Positions 17,404 to 26,246 of a stretch of DNA of 64,000 nucleotides are shown here, in pieces. The position numbers and the translations under genes are program-made. Source of the DNA: Sporolactobacillus sp. Y61 (GTDB lineage Bacteria > Bacillota > Bacilli > Bacillales > Sporolactobacillaceae); assembly GCF_040529185.1 (NCBI RefSeq), contig NZ_CP159510.1, positions 2,232,001 to 2,296,000 of the forward strand, written 5' to 3'. Positions within the stretch are counted from its first letter, which is position 1. Each line of letters opens with the position of its first letter. A model generated the notes under the pieces. That model was given only the letters and a program-made list of their open reading frames with translations. It had not been told where the DNA came from and searched no databases.

Positions 17404-17444
17404 AACTCCTTAGCTGGAAGTTAATCCTGCTGAAGGAGTTTTTT
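17404..17444 (+). terminator. Terminator after cshA
   Basis: AACTCCTT and AAGGAGTT arms with an AGC/GCT extension, then TTTTTTG. Confidence 0.82.
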
Positions 17445-17579
17445 GTACTTAAAGAAAGGTTCAGAAGAGCCCACACCTGCGGTTTATCAATCGCCGGATT
17501 TTCTTAACATTCCAGTCATCTGGTATAATTTTGCAAATCATAATTATTGGAAAAGTTGAAAGAAAATAAATAAAAATGG

Positions 17580-17608
17580 TTGTAACTTTCAGAAAAGTAT
17601 TGTAGAAT
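17580..17608 (+). promoter_or_regulatory. Promoter of the IDEAL-domain gene
   Basis: TTGTAA (17580-17585), 17-base spacer, TAGAAT (17603-17608), 30 bases before the ATG. Confidence 0.65.
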
Positions 17609-17638
17609 GTTAAAAAGTGCAAAGGGGGGCAATTAAAG

Positions 17639-17866
17639 ATGAACAATGATCACTCGTTACAGCAAAATACAAAGGCTCTTGTTCTCTATAAAGAACAAAA
17701 GGCGAAGGTCTCGGTTATCGAAATGTATGCCCAAATGGTCCTGGATGAAATGGAATTTAATCAGAGAGTGAAGCTATTGAAGGCGAAGATAGATGCAAGC
17801 CTGGATTCCGGGGACAAAGCACTGTTTATGAAATTGACAGATGAATACAGGGAACTGTTACGCTGA
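17639..17866 (+). CDS. IDEAL-domain small protein
   Basis: 75 residues from ATG 17639 behind AAAGGGGGGC. The C-terminal 40 residues (KIDASLDSGDKALFMKLTDE) carry the IDEAL domain pattern: an Asp-rich turn, then a helix with F-x-x-L-T/S. In Bacillus this domain occurs alone or at the C-terminus of YpiB, and in ComK adaptor proteins, and is thought to mediate protein contacts. The N-terminal half is helical and has no known function. The gene is flanked by its own promoter and terminator, so it is monocistronic. Confidence 0.78.
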   Translation: MNNDHSLQQNTKALVLYKEQKAKVSVIEMYAQMVLDEMEFNQRVKLLKAKIDASLDSGDKALFMKLTDEYRELLR

Positions 17867-17930
17867 CACTTTACTTTCTATAGATACCGATTTTTAATTG
17901 GCTGCAGGAGTCAGGGCACGTCAAGGGAAA

Positions 17931-17956
17931 AAGGATCCTTAAAGGGATCCTTTTTT
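17931..17956 (+). terminator. Terminator after the IDEAL-domain gene
   Basis: AAGGATCC/GGATCCTT stem with a six-base loop, then TTTT. Confidence 0.85.
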
Positions 17957-18044
17957 CGTACTCTAAGAATCACTTTTTTTGCGGAAGGTTCAGCAAAACT
18001 TGCCAACTGGCAAGTCTTTCTTCATCAGTCTGTATGGCCTACTG

Positions 18045-18953
18045 TTACTGTTCTGTCCGCTTTTTTCCTGATGGCCATTCGGCAAACAGCATACCGATTA
18101 AAATAAGCGTGCAACCAATCAGTTCCGTTTTTCCAAGTATGACATGCTGAATAATCACGGATGTCCAGGCGGCAAAAACGGGTTCCATGATAAAAATCAG
18201 ACCGACATGAGTAGCCGGTGTGACTTTTTGCAAATCTGTCTGAAAAAGATAAGCAAATGCGGTGGCGAACACGCCCATAAAAAGGATAACTGCAACAATA
18301 TCAGGCTCCAGAAGGGCGGATATATCTAAAATCCTCAGCCCGTCAGTTGGAAGACCAAAGGCAAAACTGTAAAGAGCGACCGCTGTCAGCTGAATGATTG
18401 TCAGGGAAAGACTGTTATATTTTTCCGTTACCCTGGCTGTAAAGATGATATGCAGGGCGAAGGCGGCGGCGCAGACAAGCACAATCAGGTCTCCGCGATT
18501 GATGACGAACTGCCCTTTTGTAGTCAGAAAGAACAGACCTGCGGCAGCCAGCAGAATTCCAGCGAGAGCAGCTTTACCTGGTGTTCTTTTTAGTATGAAT
18601 ATAGAAAAAAGCGGTACAAGGACCACACTCAACCCTGTGATAAATGCGGCGTTCGAAGCTGACGTGTATAACAGGCCGACAGTCTGACAGATATATCCGA
18701 TAAACAGAAAAGTACCAAGCAGCAATCCTGAACCGATCAGCCGTACACTTTTGCGGGCGGAGACCGGCCTCCATCCTCTGAAACACATCTTCCAGCAGGT
18801 CAGTATGATGGCTGCCGTCAGAAAACGCCAGGCGTTGAATTGCAGGGGCGTGAGCTTGTCCAGCACATTTTGAACGATAATAAATGTAGTACCCCATACA
18901 AATGTAACAGCCAGCAGTCCGGCGTCAGCTGCAAGAGAACGTTTCAGATTCAT
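18045..18953 (-). CDS. EamA/DMT-superfamily transporter (10 TM)
   Basis: 302 residues with about ten hydrophobic spans in two repeated EamA halves. The first half includes DAGLLAVTFVWGTTFIIV and LTPLQFNAWRFLTAAI, the second starts after NRGDLIVLVCAAAFALH and ends VILGKTELIGCTLILIGML. Members export or import small metabolites such as amino acids, nucleosides or sugars; the substrate cannot be read from the sequence. It overlaps the RNase H-like gene upstream by four bases (ATGA), so the two are translationally coupled even though no functional link is obvious. Confidence 0.88.
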   Translation of the reverse strand: MNLKRSLAADAGLLAVTFVWGTTFIIVQNVLDKLTPLQFNAWRFLTAAIILTCWKMCFRGWRPVSARKSVRLIGSGLLLGTFLFIGYICQTVGLLYTSASNAAFITGLSVVLVPLFSIFILKRTPGKAALAGILLAAAGLFFLTTKGQFVINRGDLIVLVCAAAFALHIIFTARVTEKYNSLSLTIIQLTAVALYSFAFGLPTDGLRILDISALLEPDIVAVILFMGVFATAFAYLFQTDLQKVTPATHVGLIFIMEPVFAAWTSVIIQHVILGKTELIGCTLILIGMLFAEWPSGKKRTEQ

Positions 18954-19372
18954 ATCTGATCCCCCTCACTTAATTGTATCCGCTGTTCTCTGATTGCCTG
19001 ACGTGCCAGTTGATCGGCATTGCGGTTTTTCTCGTCAGGGATCCACTTACAGAAGAACAGATCGAAATGTTGAATCAGATCCATTGCCTGTTCCAGATAG
19101 CCCGCAAAAATGCTATTTTTTACGTGTCTGATCTCAATAGCGTGATCAACCAGCTGTGAATCGGTACGAAAAAAGGCCGACAGATATCCGTGTTCGTGGC
19201 AGAACTTCAGTGCGGCAACCATGGTTGCAAATTCAGCTTCGTGGTTACTGGAAAGGACGCCCAGGTGAACAGTCCTGCGGATTTCCCTTCCATCACCAAG
19301 GTTAATATATATTCCGCCACCGGCAATTCCGGGATTTCCGCCTGCTGCTCCATCGACAAATACCTCAATCAA
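18950..19372 (-). CDS. RNase H-like protein (RNase HI family, YpdQ/YpeP type)
   Basis: 140 residues from TTG 19372, behind AGAGGTG. The catalytic acid residues of the RNase H fold can be placed: Asp7 in VFVDGAAGG, a Glu in SNHEAEFATM, Asp in FRTDSQLV and Asp in NADQLARQA. The GNPG motif following the first Asp is typical. Bacillus has such short RNase HI homologues in addition to RNases HII/HIII; their activity on RNA/DNA hybrids varies. The gene lies alone upstream of, and overlapping, the EamA transporter. Confidence 0.88.
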   Translation of the reverse strand: MIEVFVDGAAGGNPGIAGGGIYINLGDGREIRRTVHLGVLSSNHEAEFATMVAALKFCHEHGYLSAFFRTDSQLVDHAIEIRHVKNSIFAGYLEQAMDLIQHFDLFFCKWIPDEKNRNADQLARQAIREQRIQLSEGDQI

Positions 19373-19540
19373 ACAACCGCACCTCTTCCAATATATTCAA
19401 CCTGTTTTTTACAGCATACAACAAATTATAGCATTTAGCAGTTTTTTAATGAAGATATGGACTGATGGTTCAATGTGTTATGATTAAACTGGATAGAAAA
19501 TGAAGTAAAAAAATTTTAGCGGATAGGTGATCAGCGAAAA

Positions 19541-21232
19541 ATGGTTGAAGCAGAAAAAAAGGTGAAGTCTGATATCGAAATTGCTCAGGAAGCGACACTT
19601 GAGCCGATTGAACGCATTGCTTCAGAACTTGGGCTTGATGAGGAAGACTGGGAACCCTATGGTCGTTATAAGGCTAAAGTATCTGTACATGTCCAGAAGA
19701 AGTTACAGAGCAGGCCTGAAGGAAAGGTCATTCTTGTGACATCGATTAATCCAACACCTGCAGGTGAGGGAAAATCAACCGTTACGGTCGGACTTGGACA
19801 GGCATTAAATAAGATTGGCAAGAAGGCAGTGATTGCCCTGCGCGAACCTTCCCTCGGGCCAACAATGGGCCTGAAAGGCGGAGCTGCCGGCGGAGGTTAC
19901 GCACAAGTTGTGCCAATGGAAGATATCAATCTGCATTTTACAGGGGACTTCCATGCTATCACTGCGGCACATAATGCGTTGGCTGCGTTTCTGGACAATC
20001 ATATCCATCAGGGAAACGCACTGAATATTGATCCGGGAAGAATCATCTGGAAGAGAGTCGTGGATTTAAATGACCGCGCACTGCGGCATATCGTGATCGG
20101 TCTTGGCGGCCGGGCGAACGGCGTGCCGAGAGAAGATGGATTTGACATCACTGTTGCTTCTGAAATAATGGCCATTCTCTGCCTGTCAGAAAATCTGACA
20201 GATCTGAAAAACAGACTCAGTCAGATGCTGATCGCTTATACATATGACCGGCGTCCTGTATATGTTAAAGATTTAGCCGTGGAGGGTGCCCTGACTGTTC
20301 TGCTGAAAGATGCGATTCATCCGAATCTTGTACAGACCCTTGAGAACACTCCGGCTTTTGTTCACGGGGGACCGTTTGCTAATATTGCCCACGGATGCAA
20401 CAGCGTTCTGGCAACGAAAATAGGGGCCAGACTGGGGGACTATCTTATCACTGAAGCCGGTTTCGGTGCGGATCTCGGGGCGGAAAAATTCCTTGATATT
20501 ACAACCCGTGCCGGCCACATTAAACCCAGTGTTGTTGTTATCGTGGCGACAATCCGTGCGTTGAAAATGCATGGTGGCGCAGCAAAAGATGAATTGAAAC
20601 ATGAAAATCTGGATGCCTTATCAAAGGGTATGGAGAACCTGTCCAGACATATCGACACCATTAAAACGTTTGGTCTCCCATATGTTGTGGCCATTAATCA
20701 TTTTATTTATGATACGGACCGGGAAGTCGCATTTGTGAAAGAATGGTGCCGGACGAACGGTCATCCGGTTGCACTTGCCCGGGTCTGGGAAGATGGTGGA
20801 AAGGGCGGGGAAGACCTCGCCCGGCTTGTCGTTCATACAATTGAAAAATCTGAGAATCATTTCAGTCCTATTTATGATCTGGATGATTCAATAGAAGAAA
20901 AAATCCATGCCGTTGTCACAAAAGTTTACGGTGGCAAAGACGTTGCTTTTTCACCCAAAGCACGCAGACAATTAAAGAAAATCAAGGAAAATGGATGGGA
21001 TAAATTACCTGTCTGCATCGCCAAGACACAATATTCTCTGTCCGATAACCCGAAGCTGATTGGCAGGCCGAAAAATTTTACTATCCATGTGCGTGAGCTG
21101 AAACCTTCTCTGGGCGCCGGTTTTATTGTTGTGATGACCGGCAAGGTTCTGACTATGCCGGGTTTGCCGAAAAAGCCTGCTGCTCTGAATATGGATATCG
21201 ATCGGGATGGCAAGATTGTTGGCCTGTTTTAA
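19541..21232 (+). CDS. fhs: Formate-tetrahydrofolate ligase
   Basis: 563 residues, slightly longer than the typical 555-560. It activates formate with ATP to 10-formyl-THF for one-carbon metabolism. The ATP-binding loop is [14 protein letters not shown] (about residues 70-83), and the region [21 protein letters not shown] (shown in part: [14 protein letters not shown]) with [13 protein letters not shown] is diagnostic. The C-terminal [11 protein letters not shown] is also family-specific. ATG 19541 follows GGATAGGTGA. It stands alone and ends in a terminator. B. subtilis lacks fhs, whereas many other Firmicutes carry it, which is informative for taxonomy. Confidence 0.97.
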   Translation: MVEAEKKVKSDIEIAQEATLEPIERIASELGLDEEDWEPYGRYKAKVSVHVQKKLQSRPEGKVILVTSINPTPAGEGKSTVTVGLGQALNKIGKKAVIALREPSLGPTMGLKGGAAGGGYAQVVPMEDINLHFTGDFHAITAAHNALAAFLDNHIHQGNALNIDPGRIIWKRVVDLNDRALRHIVIGLGGRANGVPREDGFDITVASEIMAILCLSENLTDLKNRLSQMLIAYTYDRRPVYVKDLAVEGALTVLLKDAIHPNLVQTLENTPAFVHGGPFANIAHGCNSVLATKIGARLGDYLITEAGFGADLGAEKFLDITTRAGHIKPSVVVIVATIRALKMHGGAAKDELKHENLDALSKGMENLSRHIDTIKTFGLPYVVAINHFIYDTDREVAFVKEWCRTNGHPVALARVWEDGGKGGEDLARLVVHTIEKSENHFSPIYDLDDSIEEKIHAVVTKVYGGKDVAFSPKARRQLKKIKENGWDKLPVCIAKTQYSLSDNPKLIGRPKNFTIHVRELKPSLGAGFIVVMTGKVLTMPGLPKKPAALNMDIDRDGKIVGLF

Positions 21233-21248
21233 TTGAAAAAATGATCAA

Positions 21249-21280
21249 CGCCTCATTTCACAGTAAGAGGCGCTTTTTTA
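21249..21280 (+). terminator. Terminator after fhs
   Basis: CGCCTC/GAGGCG stem with a 12-base loop and TTTTTT tail, 16 bases past the stop. Confidence 0.8.
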
Positions 21281-21361
21281 TGTCAACCACCACGCCTGAA
21301 GGACGCGGCCTGTAAGCCGTAAAGCCTGACGGTTCCAAACCACAATTTATGTAGTGTGTAG

Positions 21362-21424
21362 ATAGAGACAACTTGCCTGGCCAACCGAAATTGCAGGCCC
21401 GGCATCGCTGTCAGGTGTCTCTAT
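21362..21424. repeat. Long imperfect hairpin in the fhs-DUF2164 gap
   Basis: ATAGAGACA (21362-21370) pairs perfectly with TGTCTCTAT (21416-21424), and inside it TGCCTGGCC pairs with GGCCCGGCA with one mismatch. The element sits directly before the four degenerate repeats. It could be an RNA or the remnant of a small mobile element; no reading frame is visible. Confidence 0.4.
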
Positions 21425-21426
21425 AT

Positions 21427-21618
21427 ATTAGACGGAGAAATTCCGCTTAGCAAGTAATTAAGGATAATAAGGAGCTTCAATAGACGGAGGGATTCCGCCT
21501 ATTAACTCAAAAACATGAAAAGGGGGGGATCTTTCATTGCCTAATCGGAAAACTTCCGCTTATGATACATTGAAACCAGTTTTATTCTGCATTTAAGTGG
21601 AAAATCTCTGCTTATTAA
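21427..21618. repeat. Four degenerate copies of a ~24-bp palindromic repeat
   Basis: Units start at about 21429, 21481, 21542 and 21594, spaced 52, 61 and 52 bases. Copies read TAGACGGAGAAATTCCGCTT, TAGACGGAGGGATTCCGCCT, TAATCGGAAAACTTCCGCTT and TAAGTGGAAAATCTCTGCTT. The core GCGGAAnnnTTCCGC-like inverted repeat is strongest in the first three; the fourth is the most decayed. Flanks between copies are unrelated. The rest of the gap 21281-21815 shows no gene. Confidence 0.6.
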
Positions 21619-21815
21619 GCAAACGATTATATTTACATCCTGTCAATCGTCTGGTTCGTGCGGTGGCGCTATCCATTCTGAGCTAGGCGTCACTCATGAC
21701 GGGCAGGATCAACACGTCGATTCAGGTTACGGCGCAACACTTCACGACTTTAAAACACCTGTGCACTTCTTTCTGAACCGAACAGATGTGCTTAATTGAC
21801 AGCTATGGAGGTTGA

Positions 21816-22052
21816 ATGATGGAGCTGCCCAAGAGACAGAAAGATGAAATGATCGAGAAGCTGAAATCCTGTTATTTTGATACGTATCATGAGGAGCTTG
21901 GCATCATAGGTGCTGAGAATCTGTATTCCTGTTTTATGGAGGCGTGTGCTCCATATATTTATAATCAGGCTTTGAAGGATGTTAAGAAAGTAACATCCCG
22001 GCAGTTTGTATCCCTTGAAGAAGAAATTGATGTTCTTGAGAAAAAACTATGA
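21816..22052 (+). CDS. DUF2164 family protein
   Basis: 78 residues beginning MMELPKRQKDEMIEKLKS. The body YHEELGIIGAENLYSCFME and the segment APYIYNQALKDVKKV are the pattern of DUF2164: two helices with a conserved IYNQ-x-x-D motif. Family function is unknown. The ATG pair at 21816/21819 follows ATGGAGGTTGA. A Fur-like box starts 5 bases after the stop, and a hairpin with T-tail at 22087-22130 probably ends this transcript. Confidence 0.75.
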   Translation: MMELPKRQKDEMIEKLKSCYFDTYHEELGIIGAENLYSCFMEACAPYIYNQALKDVKKVTSRQFVSLEEEIDVLEKKL

Positions 22053-22057
22053 ATAAT

Positions 22058-22076
22058 GATAATGATAATTAAAATC
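22058..22076. promoter_or_regulatory. Fur-like box 1
   Basis: GATAAT GATAAT T AAAATC: two perfect hexamers and a third with four of six matches to the inverted half-site of the Fur consensus. It lies directly after the DUF2164 gene, 242 bases before the metal transporter. Confidence 0.55.
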
Positions 22077-22086
22077 ATCTGAAGGT

Positions 22087-22130
22087 TAAAGACTGATAAC
22101 ACCTTTCATAGCAGTCTTTATCCCTCTTTT
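22087..22130 (+). terminator. Probable terminator after the DUF2164 gene
   Basis: AAAGACTG/CAGTCTTT eight-bp stem followed by a T-rich stretch (ATCCCTCTTTTATT). Confidence 0.55.
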
Positions 22131-22145
22131 ATTATTGTTATAAAC

Positions 22146-22189
22146 AGATAATAATTATATTTGAAAGCTGATGATGAGCATGTTATGAT
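22146..22189 (+). promoter_or_regulatory. Metal-transporter promoter with Fur-like box 2
   Basis: AGATAATAATTATAT (22146-22160) fits the 15-bp Fur consensus TGATAATNATTATCA at 12 positions. It ends right at -35 TTGAAA (22161-22166), which is 17 bases from -10 TATGAT (22184-22189). A box directly upstream of a -35 would suit activation as well as repression. Confidence 0.55.
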
Positions 22190-22318
22190 TTGAATGTCTG
22201 AGGCGGGTACTTATGATTTTTAACTATATCTCGATGAGTCAGATGGTTGCTGTTGGAAGCAGCCATTTACTCTGTTTCCCGCCTATCATGAAGAGAGTAA
22301 AAGACAGGTGTGTAAAAG

Positions 22319-23182
22319 ATGACAGTGAAGAGCAAACGACTTCTGTATTATCAAAGGCAAGTGTTATTACATTTATCACTTTTCCGTTACTGGGAAAAGC
22401 ATCTGATTATCGAGCATAATCGAAAGACTTATGGGAAAATTGCTGTTGAGGAAGAACGCCTCGCCTCAGCCATTTGCCCGGATCACCCGAACATGGAAAA
22501 CGTTAATCACTTCCGCTTTTTTGTAGCATTAAGCAAATTGCTCGGCTTTACCTTTGTGACACAACTGATGATGAAAGCGAAAAAGAAGCGTATTAAAAAA
22601 CTTTCAGAATCCTCCATCGTTCCAGTAAAGTACATTCAACTTGCCAGAACCGTCTTTAAGCAGGAAAAGGATTTAATTGCTCAGTTGAGGGAACGCCGGC
22701 TTGATTTTGTCGGTGCGATTATTCTGGGGATGAATGATGCACTGGTTGAGATTACGGGCAGTGTGGCCGGTTTCACTCTATCGATGTCCAATACCAAAAT
22801 CATCGCCGTTGCAGGACTGATCACCGGCGTTGCCGCCTCTTTGTCTATGGCAGCCAGTGAATTTATGGCTGAACGTTCAGAGGGAAATATGAAAAAGGCG
22901 GCCAGGGCAGCGATATATACCGGTGGGTCATATTTTCTGACTGTGGTATTACTGGTTTTGCCGTTCTTTATTCTGCCTGCTCAAAGCTATATACCCGCTC
23001 TGATACTGACGGTGATCATCGCGGTAGCGGTCATCTTTATTTTCAGCTTCTATATGTCAGTAGCCAAAGAGATCCGCTTCAGTCAGCGCTTCTGGGAAAT
23101 GGTTATTGTCAGCCTTGGCGTTGCCGTGCTGACCTTTTTCATCGGATTTATTGTTAAAACGTATTTCGGCATCGCCGCGTGA
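22319..23182 (+). CDS. VIT1/CCC1-family iron/manganese transporter with N-terminal ferritin-like region
   Basis: 287 residues. From about residue 128 the CCC1/VIT1 domain shows LDFVGAIILGMNDALVEITG, then GLITGVAASLSMAASEFMAE (metal-binding Asp/Glu and Met/Ala region) and three further membrane spans. The N-terminal 125 residues are helical and charged and occupy the position of the rubrerythrin-like domain of MbfA-type exporters. Glutamates are kept (EKHL, VEEERL, KQEKDL), but the domain is divergent, so iron binding is uncertain. Such proteins move Fe/Mn out of the cytoplasm. Two Fur-like boxes and a promoter precede the gene. ATG 22319 follows CAGGTGTG. Confidence 0.8.
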   Translation: MTVKSKRLLYYQRQVLLHLSLFRYWEKHLIIEHNRKTYGKIAVEEERLASAICPDHPNMENVNHFRFFVALSKLLGFTFVTQLMMKAKKKRIKKLSESSIVPVKYIQLARTVFKQEKDLIAQLRERRLDFVGAIILGMNDALVEITGSVAGFTLSMSNTKIIAVAGLITGVAASLSMAASEFMAERSEGNMKKAARAAIYTGGSYFLTVVLLVLPFFILPAQSYIPALILTVIIAVAVIFIFSFYMSVAKEIRFSQRFWEMVIVSLGVAVLTFFIGFIVKTYFGIAA

Positions 23183-23193
23183 GTACTGTTCGG

Positions 23194-23221
23194 AACCGTC
23201 AGGTCAGGATCTGACGGTTTC
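23194..23221. terminator. Bidirectional hairpin terminator
   Basis: AACCGTCAG pairs perfectly with CTGACGGTT around an eight-base loop between convergent genes. It overlaps the stop codon of the minus-strand flavoprotein gene. Confidence 0.75.
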
Positions 23222-24481
23222 TGCATTCAATGCAGCTGATTTTCCTGCAGCGTGACCGGTAGCAAATGCCGCTGTGATATTGTACCCGCCGGTATATCCG
23301 TGGATATCCATAATTTCACCGCAGAAATAGAGTCCAGGCATGATTTTTGATTCCATGGTTTTCGGATTGATCTCTTTCAGAGATACTCCGCCACCTGTGA
23401 TGAATGCTTTCTCGAGTGGCAGGGTGCCATTAACATGAACAGGGAATGCCTTCAGATATTTCACCAGTATCCGAACGCTTTCTGATTTCAGGTTGTGACC
23501 CGTCATCTCCTCCGAAAGTCCGGAGCGCTCACATAAGTAGAATAAATAACGTTCCGGAACCAGGCCTTTCCAGACCTTCTTTAACGCCCGGCCGGGGGTA
23601 TCGCGGGATAATCGGATCAGTTTATGAAAGAGTTCATTTTCTTGAACATCAGGAAAGGTATCGATCGTTACAATGATTTCCGGTACTCTGTATTTTTTCA
23701 AAGCCTTCACGACAAACTGGCTGAGCCGAAGAATGGCAGGACCGGACAAACCGAAGTGGGTGAAGAGCATGTCCCACCGGTGCGTCTGTATTGGCTTTCC
23801 TTTCGGGGACAGAAGGGTAACGGCACAGTCACGCAGGGACAGCCCCTGAAGTCGCCGGGATTGAATAAAGGACTCAGTTGAAGTAAGAGGGACTTCTGTC
23901 GGATAAAGGTCAGTAATTGTGTGGCCGGCAGCTTTTGCCCAGGCATATCCGTCACCTGTCGAACCCGTCCGGGACACTGATTTGCCTCCAACCGCAACAA
24001 CCACGCAGGATGCAGAAATTTTTCTGCCGGATACGGTTTTCACACCCCGGACTTTTTTACCAAACAGGACAGCCTGAACAGGTTCGCAGGTTTTTATTGT
24101 GACAGAAAGGCTGCGTACTTTTCTGACCAGCGCCTGAACAACAGACTGTGCACTGTCGGACACAGGAAATACCCTCCCATGATCCTCTTCTTTTAGACGA
24201 ATGCCCAGATCTTCAAAAAAGCGTATGATGTCCCGATTACTAAAGGAGGCAAGGGCGCTGTATAAGAACCGGCCGTTTCCCGGTACATGCCTGATCAGCT
24301 CATCAATCGACATGGCATTCGTGACATTGCAGCGTCCACCGCCTGAGATACCCAGCTTACGTCCCAGTCTGTCTCCCTTATCCAGCAGACAGACTTTCGA
24401 ACCATTTTCTGCTGCAGCGATGGATGCCATTAATCCGGCAGGTCCACCGCCTGCAACCAGTACATCAAAGTGTTCGACCAC
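23204..24481 (-). CDS. HI0933/YhiN-family FAD-dependent oxidoreductase
   Basis: 425 residues from GTG 24481. The N-terminal FAD-binding fold is DVLVAGGGPAGLMASIAAAE followed by KVCLLDKGDRLGRKLGISGG and GRCNVTNA, a signature of HI0933-like flavoproteins. The C-terminus carries the FAD-contact AFITGGGVSLKEINPKTMES and the final GEIMDIHGYTGGYNITAA. The reaction is unknown; members are annotated as NAD(P)/FAD-dependent oxidoreductases. It converges with the metal transporter and shares a terminator. It is divergent from trhO. Confidence 0.9.
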   Translation of the reverse strand: MVEHFDVLVAGGGPAGLMASIAAAENGSKVCLLDKGDRLGRKLGISGGGRCNVTNAMSIDELIRHVPGNGRFLYSALASFSNRDIIRFFEDLGIRLKEEDHGRVFPVSDSAQSVVQALVRKVRSLSVTIKTCEPVQAVLFGKKVRGVKTVSGRKISASCVVVAVGGKSVSRTGSTGDGYAWAKAAGHTITDLYPTEVPLTSTESFIQSRRLQGLSLRDCAVTLLSPKGKPIQTHRWDMLFTHFGLSGPAILRLSQFVVKALKKYRVPEIIVTIDTFPDVQENELFHKLIRLSRDTPGRALKKVWKGLVPERYLFYLCERSGLSEEMTGHNLKSESVRILVKYLKAFPVHVNGTLPLEKAFITGGGVSLKEINPKTMESKIMPGLYFCGEIMDIHGYTGGYNITAAFATGHAAGKSAALNAETVRS

Positions 24482-24550
24482 TGTTTTTCACCAGCCCGTT
24501 CATTGTTCTTTCAGCATAACCAATCAGGAAGAAAAAATAAAGTAAAACTT

Positions 24551-24580
24551 CAATCAGTGGGTTCATCATCCCACTGATTG
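24551..24580. promoter_or_regulatory. Perfect 11-bp inverted repeat between divergent genes
   Basis: CAATCAGTGGG pairs with CCCACTGATTG across an eight-base loop in the region between the flavoprotein and trhO starts. Read on the minus strand it would sit in the flavoprotein 5' leader and is followed by T-rich sequence, so it may act as an operator or a leader terminator. Confidence 0.4.
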
Positions 24581-24732
24581 TTCGTTGAACCTGTCAAGCT
24601 CCTGTGGGATAAAGTCCGACCCTCTAAAGTGATATTTGTCACATTTGAAAAAATCTGATAGGATATGGTGTGAATCTTGTGTACGTTTTACGTTTCTGTC
24701 ACTGTTTTCAGGCAATATTTTCAGAGGTGAAG

Positions 24733-25680
24733 ATGATGGACAGTCAAAAAAAATACCGGGTTTTACTGTATTATAAATATGTGACGATTGATGATCCAGA
24801 AGCCTTCGCGAAGGAGCACCTGGCATTCTGTAAACAGCTGAATCTGAAGGGGCGGATTCTTGTCGCAAAAGAAGGGCTGAATGGCACACTTTCCGGAACG
24901 CGGGAAGAGACACAGATCTATATGGATACCCTTCATCATGACCCACGTTTCAGTGATATGGTGTTCAAGACAGACCAGGCAGACGGACATGCTTTTAAGA
25001 AAATGCATGTCCGTCCGCGTAAGGAGATCGTGGCCTTTAAGCTGAAACATGATATCGATCCCCATAAGCTGACCGGTAAGCATCTGAAACCAGCAGCGTT
25101 TTATCAGGCACTTCAGGATAAAAATACGATTGTGATTGATGCCAGGAACAACTATGAAACGCAGATTGGTCATTTCCGCAATGCGATTCTTCCGAAAGTC
25201 GAAACCTTCCGGGAACTTCCAAAATGGATTGAGCAGCATCTGTCTGAATATAAGGACTGGAAAGTATTGACCTACTGTACAGGGGGAATCCGCTGTGAAA
25301 AATTCAGTGGTTATCTCCTCAGAGCGGGTTTTAAGGACGTCAGCCAGCTGGATGGTGGTATTGTCGAATACGGTAAGGATCCTGAAGTCAGAGGAAAGCT
25401 GTATGATGGGAAGTGCTATGTCTTTGATCAACGAATATCCGTACCCGTTAATCGCACAAACGAAGATGTGATCGTGGGTCACTGCCACCATTGTGGCAAA
25501 CCATGCGACCGGATTGTGAATTGCGCGAACCCGGAGTGCAATAAACAGTATATCTGCTGTGAGGCCTGTGAAGAAAAATATCACCGCTCCTGCTGCGACG
25601 CCTGCCGTCAGCATCCGAGAAATCGATACAATCTTCAACACGCAAAGACAGATGAACGGAAAACAGTTGATCTAAAGTAA
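24733..25680 (+). CDS. trhO: tRNA uridine(34) hydroxylase TrhO (rhodanese-like, YbfQ/YceA family)
   Basis: 315 residues from the ATG pair at 24733/24736, behind AGAGGTGA; the frame is open to 24670. The enzyme hydroxylates U34 of tRNAs in an oxygen-dependent way. The N-terminal acylphosphatase-like part starts [12 protein letters not shown], the rhodanese domain (about 110-215) carries the catalytic cysteine in [17 protein letters not shown], and the C-terminal tail has a Cys-rich zinc-like region ([29 protein letters not shown]). This tail is typical of the Bacillus members. Length and motifs fit well. Confidence 0.93.
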   Translation: MMDSQKKYRVLLYYKYVTIDDPEAFAKEHLAFCKQLNLKGRILVAKEGLNGTLSGTREETQIYMDTLHHDPRFSDMVFKTDQADGHAFKKMHVRPRKEIVAFKLKHDIDPHKLTGKHLKPAAFYQALQDKNTIVIDARNNYETQIGHFRNAILPKVETFRELPKWIEQHLSEYKDWKVLTYCTGGIRCEKFSGYLLRAGFKDVSQLDGGIVEYGKDPEVRGKLYDGKCYVFDQRISVPVNRTNEDVIVGHCHHCGKPCDRIVNCANPECNKQYICCEACEEKYHRSCCDACRQHPRNRYNLQHAKTDERKTVDLK

Positions 25681-25738
25681 TTTCCAGGATTCTTTTTTCA
25701 TCCGGTTTCTGATTGATTTCAGGACGTTCACGCCTTCT

Positions 25739-26086
25739 TCAACCTGAACCCAGATATTGACCAATGCGTTCGTAAATCCAGTCACCGGCTGTGCTTTTAT
25801 GATAACTGACCTGGAAGACCCTTCCGCGTGTATAAACTTCATAATTCAGCCAGTTTTTCCGGGTCATGTGAATATGATGCTCAAAGATTTCATCTTTATT
25901 GATTCTCATGTCTGCTGTGACCCGGTTGATGGCTATATCTATGACATTCAGATAGGCTGTTTTAAATTTCGTCCGGGTCAAAGCAATAATCCGTCTGTCC
26001 CGCTCCAGTGCCATACGGATCAGTGGAAGAAAGATGTACCGCCGGATCATCCGTTTTTCGGTTATCGTTAATTCACTGCCATTCAT
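25739..26086 (-). CDS. Conserved hypothetical protein
   Basis: 115 residues with no signal peptide or membrane span. It is basic at the N-terminus (ITEKRMIRRYIFLPLIRMAL) and has a His/Tyr-rich C-terminal half (EHHIHMTRKNWLNYEVYTRG). I do not recognise a family. ATG 26086 follows CGGGTGAT, and codon use looks like the neighbours. It is convergent with trhO and divergent from the efflux pump. The antisense frame 25757-26071 is shorter and lacks a ribosome binding site. Confidence 0.6.
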   Translation of the reverse strand: MNGSELTITEKRMIRRYIFLPLIRMALERDRRIIALTRTKFKTAYLNVIDIAINRVTADMRINKDEIFEHHIHMTRKNWLNYEVYTRGRVFQVSYHKSTAGDWIYERIGQYLGSG

Positions 26087-26246
26087 TTAAATCACCCGAA
26101 ACTATTATATGCGAACATAGGTTCTTTTATCAATATGGAGGGAATGAATGATTGCATTTTCAACTGTTGACCGATGGCCCGATGTCGATTAAAATGAGTG
26201 CATCATTTATACTGGTATCGTATGGTTACAGAAAAGAGGACCGGCG

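Noticed and set aside
22213..22419. 68-codon frame as an extra gene or missing N-terminus of the metal transporter
   Set aside because: It lies in another frame, overlaps the transporter start and shows no ferritin-like pattern.
24763..25641. Long antisense frame (292 codons) across trhO
   Set aside because: It is the mirror of a conserved gene, has no ribosome binding site and no protein family.
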